From: Chrysomallon squamiferum
Lineage: Eukaryota; Mollusca; Gastropoda; Neomphalida; Peltospiridae
Length of the DNA stretch: 64,000 bases
Assembly (NCBI GenBank): GCA_012295275.1
Contig: CM022665.1
Span: 41,838,652 to 41,902,651 of the forward strand
Direction of reading: 5' to 3'
This document shows positions 41,290-52,590 of the stretch, piece after piece. Both the position numbers and the translations under genes were made by a program. The notes under the pieces are model-generated. The model saw only the letters and a list, made by a program, of their open reading frames with translations. It had not been told where the DNA came from and did no database searches. How positions within the stretch are numbered: the first letter of the stretch is position 1; every line of letters starts with the position of its first letter.

Positions 41290-41620
41290 TACTTACACTC
41301 TGTTTGTATACTCGGCTGAATTTACTGGACATTCATTAAATACACTCAAGGAGTATGTTCAGAAACATAGCTACTGTCAAACACATAGGTCAGTAACACT
41401 GGTAACATATTGTGTATTCAAACAGCAGTTCTCTGTCGTAAAAGAGAGTCATCAAGGTTTATTGATAAATGATACGAGCTATGATAATGTGAGTTAGTAG
41501 TCATTACAAAGCATTATAATACATAGTCAAAAGTGTAAATATCTGCACATACATTATACTCATGCGTAGAAATTCAATATTAAAATAATATATGCGTTAT
41601 GGTTCTATGCTTGTGAGAAT

Positions 41621-41658
<38 letters not shown>

Positions 41659-41937
41659 CCCTTTTCCTAAATATATCAGAAAAATCATACACATGGACGT
41701 TTCTGTGAAAATTGTTACATATTTATATTCTGTTCAAAATCATCTGTCACTGGCACGACCTCTGATGAATCAATCGCCTGCCATGTTCGTGATGAAATAT
41801 TATTTTTATCCTTCTCACGTTTTCATTTATGATTACCTGTAAGAGTGTCTATACCCAGTAGACAGATAATTACTGTCATTTTCTGTGCATGAACTGTTAT
41901 CTCCATTCTGTCCAAATTATAATCAATAATATGTAAA

Positions 41938-41968
<31 letters not shown>

Positions 41969-42230
41969 CCCCATTTAATAAAATAACTACCTCGGAATGT
42001 TTAACGTGTGGTAGGTATCTGCATAAAATCCTTATCCGAGATATTTGACATTTTTACATTTCACGATTCCCGATCACAAAAGTGTTCTGGACTTTTAATT
42101 GTGTTCAAATTAAGTTTTGTGCATGTTTGTATTGAAATAGTGCGACAGTAAGATAGAATAAAAAAAAAAAAAAACAACGACAACAACGGTTAACGATAAT
42201 AATAAAAAAAATAACGAAAGAGAACAATAC

Positions 42231-42408
42231 CTAACAGACAGGTTCTGTGTTTGTGTTTAAACTTCAGTCGAACCGCGTGCAGATGTTGAACAAGCGTGGA
42301 TTCTTGTGGGCCTTCTATCGCCGAAAAAATTGACGCTCCAATAACAAGGAATAACACGTAAAACACAGTCAAAACAAGCAGACGCACAGTACTTCTTTTT
42401 AATCCCAT
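42231..42408 (-). CDS. K2P (two-pore-domain) potassium channel, first coding exon B
   Basis: Encodes 59 residues plus one base: MGLKRSTVRLLVLTVFYVLF, TM1 ending VIGASIFSAIEGPQES, then a basic segment (KFKHKHR) and TCLLG at donor TTAG/gtattg (phase 1). The TM1/EGPQE signature and the phase-1 exit at the same relative place match exon A at 12970-13207. The N-terminus before TM1 is very short (about 7 residues), unlike exon A with about 30. The ATG sits directly after TGA AAC AAT, with A at -3 and G at +4. The 42409-42600 stretch upstream is richer in G+C than its surroundings and may be 5' UTR or promoter. It is either an alternative first exon of the same gene as exon A or the start of a tandem paralogue. 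Confidence 0.78.
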
Positions 42409-43198
42409 ATTGTTTCACGTCTGGTTGAACTAGCAGACGTCCAAACCTATGTAACGTCTGCTCGCAGCTAACTGCAGATTCCGCTAAACCGCCTCGTGCG
42501 AAGCAGGCGAATTGGGGACGCCATACGAGAAAGAAAAAAGCCTCGGAAATCAAATCTCGTTTTATTGATTGCACTGGAAAAGCTCCCGTAACATCGCATA
42601 GAGAAGACAAAAAAAAAAAAAAAAAAAGAGAGACGAAAAACCATAAATTTTAAACTAACTGTCAAGCAATCCAAACGTAACGTAATATCGAACAAAAGCA
42701 AGAACGAATGCTTTTCAATTATTTTACAAATGGCTGCGTAATGTCAACAACTTAAATTCATTATCCAATTAGTAAGAAATGTGCAGGCATGCATAAATGA
42801 ATAAACGTATATATTTATATCTGTCTATCCGTTCGTCCAACAATCCAGTAATGTTTGTAAGCTATAGCAGATTTGGCACATTACTCTGGACGCGTCTTGA
42901 AATGTAGGGGAGGAGTCACCGAGCAGTTTTTGTTATGTGGGTAGATGTTTGGGTAGGCTGCAGTTCCAGTGCTTGTCATAGTGTCATGCATGCTGTTTTC
43001 CACAGATCAGTTTTTTCCTGCATTCATCCATGCATATATGTTCCTCGTCTGTGTTTCTGTCTGACGATCCATAACTGCATACGGATCTTTCTTACTTTTC
43101 TTTTTCTCCTTCTTCTTCTTCTTCATCATCATCATCAGCAGCAGCAGCAGCATTATTAATTTTTAAATAATTATTGTTGTTGTTATTATTATTATTAC

Positions 43199-43238
<40 letters not shown>

Positions 43239-43560
43239 TATTATTATTATTATTATTATCATCATCATCATTATTATTACATGTTTCAGTTAAAAGTATT
43301 CTCTTTATACAAAACCACAACAACCACAACAACTCAACAACCACCACAATAACCACAACAACCGACAACAACAGCAACAACAAAACAGGCCATTTTTCAT
43401 CATGCAGACGATTAATCGGTTTAGGTTTAACTTCCTGGGCTCCACGTCCTTGAAATCAGTAAACATGATTAATATTATTTTAAGAAATTAATGAAAACAC
43501 TCAACAATAGAAATCATGACAACAATGGCAGTGCGAGAGAGATAATAATAATAATAATAA

Positions 43561-43591
<31 letters not shown>

Positions 43592-44501
43592 AAGAAGAAG
43601 AAGAAGAAGAAAAAGAAGAAGACCAGCCAAAGGGTCATATAAATGTACAAGTACGTCTGTCTTGGACACAATCGAAGGACTGCATTGTCTGTTCTAGTGT
43701 TAATGTATTACAGAAATAGGAGATTAGTTCGGAAAAGAGACAGTAAAGTTTCAGCTGGTTTCTTGTACGAACTGGTACAGGAGAAGAGTCATAATGATAG
43801 CTTATCCGACTGTGTTACCAAAACCTGTAAAGACTGGAACGTTTTTCATTCCTTTTAAATGAATATGTCAGCGAGCTTTTTTTTTTTTTTTAAACGTAGA
43901 CATTTATATTAAAGTTTGTTAGATGATACGCCTAAGGTTTCGTAATAACGATATCAGATAGGAAACCTCATGGGTTATTTTTAACCATTAACAGCATAAC
44001 ATTTCTCTAATTGAATTGCTTACATATCACCGTAGACAGATTTGCACGTACTACGAATTTTGATATCCTGTTCATGAAGCCCAGGCAAAATATCATAGCA
44101 GAATTGATTTTGTGATTCTTTTCTTTTTTCTTTGTTCTTTTTTTTCTTTCTTTTTCTTTTCTTTTCTTCTTCATCTTTATATTATTTTTATTTTTTAATT
44201 TTCCAATTTTTTATTATTATTATTATTATTTTTTTTTTACCTCTGCTTAGCGTTTTGTCATTAAGTTACAATCCGCTGTAAAAAGCTGAAGATAAAAGAT
44301 AAAAATTACAAAATTAATCTATTAGTAGACTGCTGTGTTAATGTGCCTCACAGTTAAGTCCGTGATTGCTGCGGATGCCGATGTCAAAGCAAATCTTATT
44401 CTGAAGACGTATAGTTCAGATAAGTTGAATTTACTTGTGTGCATTAGACTTGCCAAACAGTGTTTGCGAAATAGCAGAGATTTGTCATTTAACACCATTA
44501 C

Positions 44502-44504
<3 letters not shown>

Positions 44505-44581
<77 letters not shown>
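44505..44581. repeat. (CT)n microsatellite
   Basis: About 76 bp of pure CT, followed by T-rich low-complexity DNA to about 44790. Confidence 0.97.
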
Positions 44582-44584
<3 letters not shown>

Positions 44585-44924
44585 GTTGTTGTTTTTATTA
44601 TTTTATTTTACCTTTCTGTTTTCTTATTAATTTTTTTTCTTGATGCGTTTTATTATTATTGTTGTTGTTGTTTTTGATTCTGCTGCTATTGTTTTTTTTT
44701 ATTCTCTTATTTTACTTTTATTTTTTATTATTTTCTTTATTTCTTTTCTTTCTTTTCTTTCTTTCTTTCTTTCATTTAATTTTTAAATTTTAATTTTTTA
44801 AATTTATCTATGTCATCAACCTTTATAGTTTAAAATGTCGGCCATGAATGGTTCATATTTGGATGTGGCCTCGTTACCGTCTCATAACTAAAGCTAACTG
44901 TGAAGATGTTAAAACTCTCCAGAC

Positions 44925-44975
<51 letters not shown>

Positions 44976-45844
44976 CATCATCATTATTATTATTATTATC
45001 ATTATATCTGTTTAAGAATCTGACACATAGGGTTCTGTGCAAAGTGCAGAGACAGGGTCTGAAACTTCTGTAATGTTTGATCGTTTCACACGATTCACTC
45101 AAACCTATTTTCATTCCTCGATTTCTGTACATAATAATAATAATAATGACAATGATGGAGATGATAATGATGACAGTGATAATGATGATGATAATAACAA
45201 CAACAATAACAATAATAATAATTATATCAACACTACTACTACTAGTACTACTACTACCAATAATAATACACTTTTCTACAAGAGACCAACGCTGTGCAGT
45301 TACAAATCATTCTTCAAAATGTTGGCTTTAATCACGAGGTATATTAATGATGAAATAACACGTAAACATCATATTAGCTTCCACTTGCACAAATCAACGT
45401 CATATCGATTAGCAGAAACTGGGCTGAAATATGTTCATGACGTAGACTCTTAATTATTGTTATTTTGACTGCAGCAGATAATAATTGTCTTCACAGGCAG
45501 CACACTCAAATCTACTTTGAATCAAATGACATTCAGCGAAACGTCAAGAGGGAGATACTTGCAATAGAAAGAAAGAAAGAAAGAAAGAAAGAAAAGCTGA
45601 CTATTAATACAATGCACGTGAAGTACGATGTGTCAGGTATACTAGTGGATTTGATTATTGAATGCATCGTACCACGTTTCACTCTGATAATTATAATGTG
45701 AGTTATATGGCTTACAGCACAAAACCATACGGTTTTGCATAGTATCATGTGTCACATATTATTTGTTACAAAGATACAAGATTATAATGATATCTCATCG
45801 TATCCTGTCGAATTATACATCTTGTTCCTTCATTTCATGTAAAA

Positions 45845-46430
45845 TCACATCAGAACATGCATCACATCATATCACAATGCATCACATAATAATGCATCAC
45901 TTCATATGACATAATATGACATAATAGCATATTACATAATATCACATACATCACATATCATATATCACAATACATCACATCACACCATATCATATATATC
46001 ATAGTGTATCACATCGTACGTCATATCACATCGTACGTCAGATCACATCATATCACAATACATCACAGCACACCATATATATATCATAGTGTATCGCATC
46101 TTGCATCACATCATATCAGCTCACATCAAATCACAACACATCGTACATCACATTACATCAGCTCACATCAAATCACATCACATCGTATATCACATCCATC
46201 ACATCGTATATCACATCCATCACATCGTACATTACATCACATCAGCTTACATCACATCACATCACATCGTACATTACATCACGTCAGCTTACATCACATC
46301 ACACCAGCTTACATCACATCAAATCACATCACATCACATCGTACATTACATCACATCAGCTTACATCACATCACATCAGCTCACATCACATCAAATCACA
46401 TCACATCACATCGTACATGACATGACATCG
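45845..46430. repeat. ACATC pentanucleotide satellite with irregular higher-order units
   Basis: Built from ACATC/TCACA words interrupted by recurring variants CGTACATTACATC, CAGCTTACATC, CATATC and CGTATATCACATC. CGTACATTACATC recurs at 46226, 46268 and 46340. It ends abruptly at about 46430. Confidence 0.85.
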
Positions 46431-46799
46431 CACTGCAGAGCTTATATCAGCTTGGTAGATTTGCGTTGACAAAACAGGCCACACTAAAACAGTGAGTTGT
46501 TGACTGAAATCGCGAGTCGAATCTGTTGTGAATTATCAGGCAGAGTAGAGATTGCGACATCTATTCCAAGCATCGGCCGCGCGCCAATTTGCTGGAATTT
46601 CCCGTGAGACAGTCTCGCGTGTACAAAGCTAAATGACATTAGACTTGCACAAGCGACCTCTCTTAGGCCTTTAAAACAAATTTAATTGTTTGTTGGTCTC
46701 GTTTTATATATCCGAAATAAAAAATAAAAATAGAAATAAAAATAAAAATAAAAATAAATAAATAAATTAATTAATTAATAAGTAAAATAACATAAAATA

Positions 46800-46843
<44 letters not shown>

Positions 46844-46924
46844 AATAATAATAAAATAAATAAATAAATAAATAAATAAAAATAACAATAAATTTTAAAA
46901 AGTTTTTAATCATACGATATCATA

Positions 46925-46971
<47 letters not shown>

Positions 46972-47484
46972 ACTCACATTATTTTGACATACTTTGAATA
47001 TTTATAAGTGCAGATGGTAACTTTTAGCTTTCTTACGAAGCAAGTAATAATTCATAAGCTACACAGGAACATTTAAATATTTATCCTGCAACATGAAACA
47101 AAACGTTGGTGTACGAGCCCTAGGGGAATATAATATTGCTGTTTAAAAATATATATCTAAATCAGGAGAAGAGTAAAGTTCGTAGATGTTGAATATTAAG
47201 TCTCAAACAATCCTTCATTTTTAACCGAGACAGTATTTTAAGAGTTACATTTCGTTTTTCCTATGATGAAGCCTACATTTATTGTAAGAGATGTTTCTTG
47301 TATAGCATAACTGAAATGTTCAGTATAATATCCTTTGACATCTGTGCAGATCTGTCTGACTGTCTGTGTGTCTGTCTGTCTTTGTATGCATCTTTCTTTC
47401 TTTATATATTTATCTATCACACATACATACATAAAAACGTACATACATACATACATAGATACATACATACAAAAATACGTTTAT

Positions 47485-47488
<4 letters not shown>

Positions 47489-47566
<78 letters not shown>
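47489..47566. repeat. (CT)n microsatellite
   Basis: About 76 bp of pure CT, next to TACA-type repeats at 47415-47470. Confidence 0.97.
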
Positions 47567-47569
<3 letters not shown>

Positions 47570-48002
47570 TAATTTTTTTTTTTTCCCATTATGTTCCTGT
47601 ATCTACGCTCCAGTTCGTTCGGCTGCTGAAAACACAGTACTTGTTTTTGCTTTCATTAAAAATTAACTAGTGCTAAGGAAACAAGCAAGTCACCTGTGTA
47701 TGTACTATAATTCAATCTACGTCATTGATTTTTCAAGCATCACAGTTGCGGATTTCACAAAGGAAATGTAACTAGACTGTTATTAGGCTAACATAATTTT
47801 GTTACAGTACAGTTGAGTAAAATGAAGGACTTGAAAGAATTAGGTAAAAAAATAGTGAGAAAATTACATTAAATTTTTTTTGTAAAGAAGTAATTGTTTT
47901 GTGAGAACACACACGTACACAAGAAAAATAAATAAAATGTATTTAAATTCGTAACATTTTTTGTTTAACTAAAGGATATTAAAATAAATAAATAAATAAA
48001 TA

Positions 48003-48162
48003 CTACTACTGTTATTATACTGTTATTATTATTATTATTATTATTATCATCACCATCATTATCATCATCATTATTATCATCATCATCATCATCATTATTA
48101 TTGTCATCATCATCATTATCATTATCATCCTCCTCATCATCATCATTATTATTGTCATCACC

Positions 48163-48231
<69 letters not shown>

Positions 48232-48232
48232 T
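48003..48232. repeat. (TTA/TCA)n trinucleotide tract
   Basis: Mixed ATT and ATC units (CATCATCATTATCATT...), then pure ATT from about 48168 to 48231. Confidence 0.95.
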
Positions 48233-48600
48233 ATCCCTGCTTTGCAACTTTTATTCGACAAGAAAACACGGAACAAAATACTGATCATGATTAGCATATT
48301 AAACACTTCTAGGATATAACCGTTTTTTGAAGGCGGAAACATCTTTGCTCGGATAATGTCATAAACATATAATCAATATATTTATAAAACTTCATTTCCT
48401 TAGGGAAATGTTTGAGTGATTTCTTGATGTCACAGAAGAACAAAGTTATTCACTGGACTGGATAGAACTGGTTATTTAACATCTATAACGTTAATACAGT
48501 ACAGACAAAAGGAGAGAGAAAGAAAATTGCCCATGATAATCGTTTTTCGAATGATTTAAAATTGGTTACTTATTATTTTAAAAGAATAAGAAAAAAAATA

Positions 48601-48633
<33 letters not shown>

Positions 48634-49625
48634 TATTATTTATCTTGTTATATTATTAGTTGAGATAGTGTACTAAAAAGGGCTGTCTTTCTTTCACTAG
48701 ATATCGTGATACAATATTTTGTGAACTAATTTAAAATTTCTAAACTCTAGTATAACTGGTCTGATTAGGCAGTTAGAATAATCATATACTTTTCCTAAAT
48801 AAATAGAAATTTCTGGAAAATATTTATTTCACGATTTCTGTGGTGCGTCGGAATTCACGGAGGAATTTAATAGACGAAACAATTTGGCGGAAAAATTGGT
48901 TCAGGTTTGTTTAAGATTACTTTTCAACAAATTTGATCAACTGAGGTCACTAAATGCAGATCACAGTATTTGACAGATTGTAGCGGGGAGGGAGGGGAGA
49001 ACGGAGGTTCCCGTCATGTCGAGATGGTCTATACCTGATTTTGAATTCGTAATAGTTTTCTCACACTTAGTTTCTTATTTCGACATTAGCCGTTATTAAT
49101 ATTAGGTCATTCGTTCAGGTCAATAATCTTAGAGAATAATATTATGAAAAAAAAAACGTTTTGTCGTAGGTAAAATACACAAAACGCTTCACCTTCATTC
49201 AAGAGAAGGTAATCTATTTACAGGTTTAAGATTAGAATAAATTTTTGTTTATTTAGAAAGATAAACCTTAAACGATAGTTTCAGTAGCACTAGCAGTCTC
49301 AGAGTCTGTAATTTGCCATTATGATTATACTGTAATTGTATTTTAAAAATTAACAAGTATATAATACAGAGTAAATACAGATTAAATGAAACATTATTTA
49401 ATTTTCAGTATCACACACACACACACACACAAACCCATCACCCCCCCACACAGCTTCACACATTTATTTCGCTTTTATTGAAAGCTAAATATTGCATTTA
49501 CTCTGTAAATGAAATAGGTTTGTATACTTTTAATTGTGTGTATATATATATATATATATAAATGAAAAATAAATAACAGTAATGTTAATTATTGTTTTAT
49601 AATTCAGTAATTTAATAAACTAAAG

Positions 49626-49808
49626 ATGAGATTAACGTGTGAGGTTGAACTTGTTAATCGCCTTCTCCCGTCGTTCAACCTGAAAAAAGCAAGTCGCAGC
49701 TGTCGAGCCCAGATTTCTCTTGGTAAAAAACCTGCCAGCTCTTCCAAAGATGGCTCCCTGTTTCTCATGATTTGTACTGCCAAAGACAGAAATGGAACCA
49801 AGTTTTCA
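49626..49808 (+). CDS. LRR1: LRR1 coding exon 1
   Basis: Residues 1-61, from ATG to ...GTKFS. It ends at TTTTCA followed by the strong donor gtaagt (phase 0). It encodes the first half of the N-terminal domain. Confidence 0.93.
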
Positions 49809-52590
49809 GTAAGTTTAACAATCCATTAATGTTGAAAGAAAAAATTCTGTGAAAATTTACTAGTTTAATTAATACTTAATAAAAGGTATGTGTGTTTACT
49901 TTAAAAACCAAAAACCACATTAAATTTGGGTTTAAAATTGTAATCAAATGTAAAGATCTCTTTAACGGATTTTTATAAACTTATCTTTAGTAATTTGTTA
50001 AAATATATGTAAAAATTAATGAATGAGACATAATAAAAGGTGCTGTATTAATAGTGCTGATATTTGATTCATATTTCACATGGAAAGTTAATGAAAACAG
50101 AGAAGGGGGACATTGATCTAATGTACATGGCAGTCGATAAAGGGAAAATTCCTGATTTTTTTTATTTCTGTACATGTATATAATAAGTATCTCTCTCTGT
50201 CTCTGTCTGTCTGTGTACATATATATATATAGATATATATTGTCCTTTATTAATTTATAAAATGTGGGTTGTATAAATATAGTATGTCTCATTATTCTAC
50301 TTTGTTTTTCAATTTCTAGGTGAAAGGCAATATTGAGAAGATATTTGCCAAGTTTATTTCGGATGGGAAAGCCACGATTCGCATAAAAGAGCCACAACAA
50401 GATATATGCATAAGTAAGGTGAATGACCCTGTTATTTGATGTTTTAAGAGTTCCTTTAGATTCAGTAATAAATTCAAACTGTACAAATATTGAATATGAT
50501 GTGTGTATTGTTTAATTTCTATCATTGTTTAAAAACTAGTTGACTAGTATACTGAGTAATAGCATATATTTTTTTATGTGAAAAATCAGGATGGAATGAC
50601 TATGTAATATATTTATAATATACATCATTTACATGTACAGCATTCAAATATTTTAATATGAAGTCTAAACTTAATAAATACTGTTTTGGTTTACTATATT
50701 TTATGACATGTTTTTACAAAAAAATACTTTCAGAAAGAACATGCTTATCTCCCCCCCCCCCATTTATTCTGTTTTTAAACATGATGGCAATTCAGGCATA
50801 TTAAGACAATTGCTGTAGAAGTCTTTCTGTGCACTCAGTCTGGTGTAAGCAGGTTTCAAGACAAGTCTGTTTTGTAATACAATTACCGATTCATATTTCA
50901 GGCAGATCCACTGCAGCTGAAGAACATGTTAAATCTGATTCGACTGGCCTCGCAGGGGAAGGAGTTAGACCACACAGCTCTCTCATCTCTGGCGCCAGCA
51001 TCAGCCAGACAGGTGGAGAAACCAAAAACCAGAATGACCATTGTCAGTCGAAAGGAGTACCCAGTGACGACAACATTTCCTTCATCTCTAGAATCACTGC
51101 AGGTATCTCACTGCTGCATGAAACGAATCGATTCTCGCATTTTCAAGCTTTCAAAGCTGCAGGTTCTGAACTTGTGTCACAACCGAATTCAGAACCTTCC
51201 GGAAGATTTTGGCCGCCTGACCTCTTTGTACGAGTTGTACGTCAACAACAACGAAATAGCAACTCTTCCCGTTTCGTTTTGTCGAAGCAGTCTCTCGTAT
51301 TCTCTTGTTGTGTTAGATATCAGTGAAAATCCCTTGACCAAGCTGCCACTGGAGATCTGCGAGCTGAAAGAGCTAGCCACTCTGAAAGCCAACAACATTG
51401 GGATCGAATCGTTGCCTCCGACGATAGGAAAGTTAAAACATCTGAATTTTCTTTCTGTCACTCACAACCAGTTGTCAACCCTCCCAGCTGGCTTCACCAG
51501 ACTTCGGTTAGATTATCTCGACCTTTATGGGAATCCACTGGATCTTGATCAGACCGAGTCTCCTGTTACATCTAACATCACCTTTCCAACACTTGTAGAA
51601 TGCTGTGCCAGGTCCATAAAAAAATACAGGTATGTGGATCATTAATATGTTAGAAACAAAAACGATTTAGTTATTCTAATATATAGTTTATTTTCGTCAT
51701 TTCAGATAAAATAAATTTGAGTGATTTACTGTAAATGGAGTGAAATTTTTTGTGATTACAGATCAAACTGAAGAACTAACATGTATATTAAATAACTATT
51801 ATTATTAAGGCATTATATTGTAATTTTGTATAGATAAAACCGTTCACTTTCGGTTTTTGAAAATCATCTTAATTAGTTAATATGTGTATTTTTGTTTTTT
51901 TGGGTTTTTTTATTTTTTATTTTTTTAGTATCGTTACTTTTTCTAATTACCAATTACAATTAAATGTTATTTTTTAAACTATATCTTCAAATTTAATGAT
52001 ACTGTTTCACACGAGTTGAAAGAACATACTACATTCTAGGCTGGCTGGACTAAATTTTTTCAAAACTGGAAGAAAGCTCGATTTATTTAAGTAAAGGTGA
52101 CTCAGTTGTATTTTTGTTAGCACATTTTATCAACAGAATACTCAGAGATTTGGCTTCTTTTGTCCTTCTAGATCAAATGTAGCAATGAACCCGTATTAAA
52201 AAAAAAAAGATCTATTATTCTCTTCTTTATTTATTACCAGAGGTCCTGACATTGAAGACAATGTGTCATTTTCTTCCAGATCCTATGTATCGATGAGCCA
52301 TGTTTTTAAAATGATCTACTCTTACATTTTCTAACAGAATTCCTTACACTGAAGATGATCTGTTCTCACAGCTGTGCAGCTATCTGGATTCTGCTCGTCA
52401 GTGTTGGTGTGGTAACTACTGCTTCCAGTGTGCAGCCCGCTACGTAGCTGCTGTTGACCTGCAGCAGATCACAACCACAGTGACAGCCTGGGACAGCATC
52501 GGCACCAAGACAGTGCCTGTCGAAGCGTTTCTGTGTTCGCAAGCTTGTCTAAGCAAGTTTCAAAACAATTCTGTCGCTTATTGGAAATAG
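49626..52590 (+). CDS. LRR1: LRR1 (leucine-rich repeat protein 1), complete, 4 coding exons
   Basis: Join 49626-49808, 50320-50418, 50902-51629, 52338-52590; 420 residues, close to the vertebrate protein of about 414. In the family this is the substrate receptor of a CUL2-Elongin B/C ubiquitin ligase, which ubiquitylates the replicative CMG helicase at termination in the nucleus. The start MRLTCEVELVNR and the segment KATIRIKEPQQDICISK are family hallmarks of the N-terminal domain (about residues 1-95). Six to seven leucine-rich repeats follow (about 156-310; examples LQVLNLCHNRIQNLP, LDYLDLYGNPLDL). The C-terminal exon carries clustered cysteines (C359, C361, C365, C368, C403, C407) that could bind metal; the CxC...C and C...C spacing is a family feature, the metal is my inference. 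The ATG at 49626 is the first one after an in-frame TAA about 12 bases upstream. Introns have phases 0, 0, 2 and GT-AG ends. The gene converges on BIRC6. AATAAA at 52977 and 53378 are possible polyadenylation signals. Confidence 0.95.
50320..50418 (+). CDS. LRR1: LRR1 coding exon 2
   Basis: Residues 62-94, VKGNIEKIFAKF... to ...DICISK. The acceptor is tttctag and the donor AAG/gtgaat. An alternative donor GTAAGG four bases upstream would break the frame into exon 3, so the later GT was chosen. Confidence 0.92.
50902..51629 (+). CDS. LRR1: LRR1 coding exon 3 (leucine-rich repeats)
   Basis: Residues 95-336 plus two bases of R337. It begins ADPLQLKNML after acceptor atttcag and ends SIKKY-R at donor CAG/gtatgt (phase 2). 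It holds all recognisable leucine-rich repeats with the LxxLxLxxNxLxxLP pattern. Confidence 0.95.
52338..52590 (+). CDS. LRR1: LRR1 terminal coding exon 4
   Basis: Completes R337 and encodes 338-420, IPYTEDDLFSQL... to ...VAYWK and TAG. The acceptor is ttctaacag. It contains the cysteine pairs CWCGNYCFQC and CSQAC. Confidence 0.93.

Larger units (their letters stand above)
42409..49625. other. Intergenic region between K2P exon B and LRR1
   Basis: Divergent pair: K2P exon B points left and LRR1 points right, so both promoters should lie here. 42409-42600 is the likely K2P 5' region. Contains TTA tracts at 43170-43260, 44925-44985 and 48600-48635, (AAG)n at 43560-43620, (TGA)n at 46799-46842, (CT)n at 46928-46968 and the ACATC satellite. 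Nothing clearly promoter-like was seen just before the LRR1 ATG. Confidence 0.6.

Noticed and set aside
41183-41497. 104-codon open frame on the plus strand
   Set aside because: It runs through the right terminal repeat of the Tigger-like MITE and has no recognisable domain.
45989-46469. Long His/Ser/Thr open frames (about 130 codons)
   Set aside because: They are the ACATC satellite read in several frames; the pentamer happens to lack stops in some of them.
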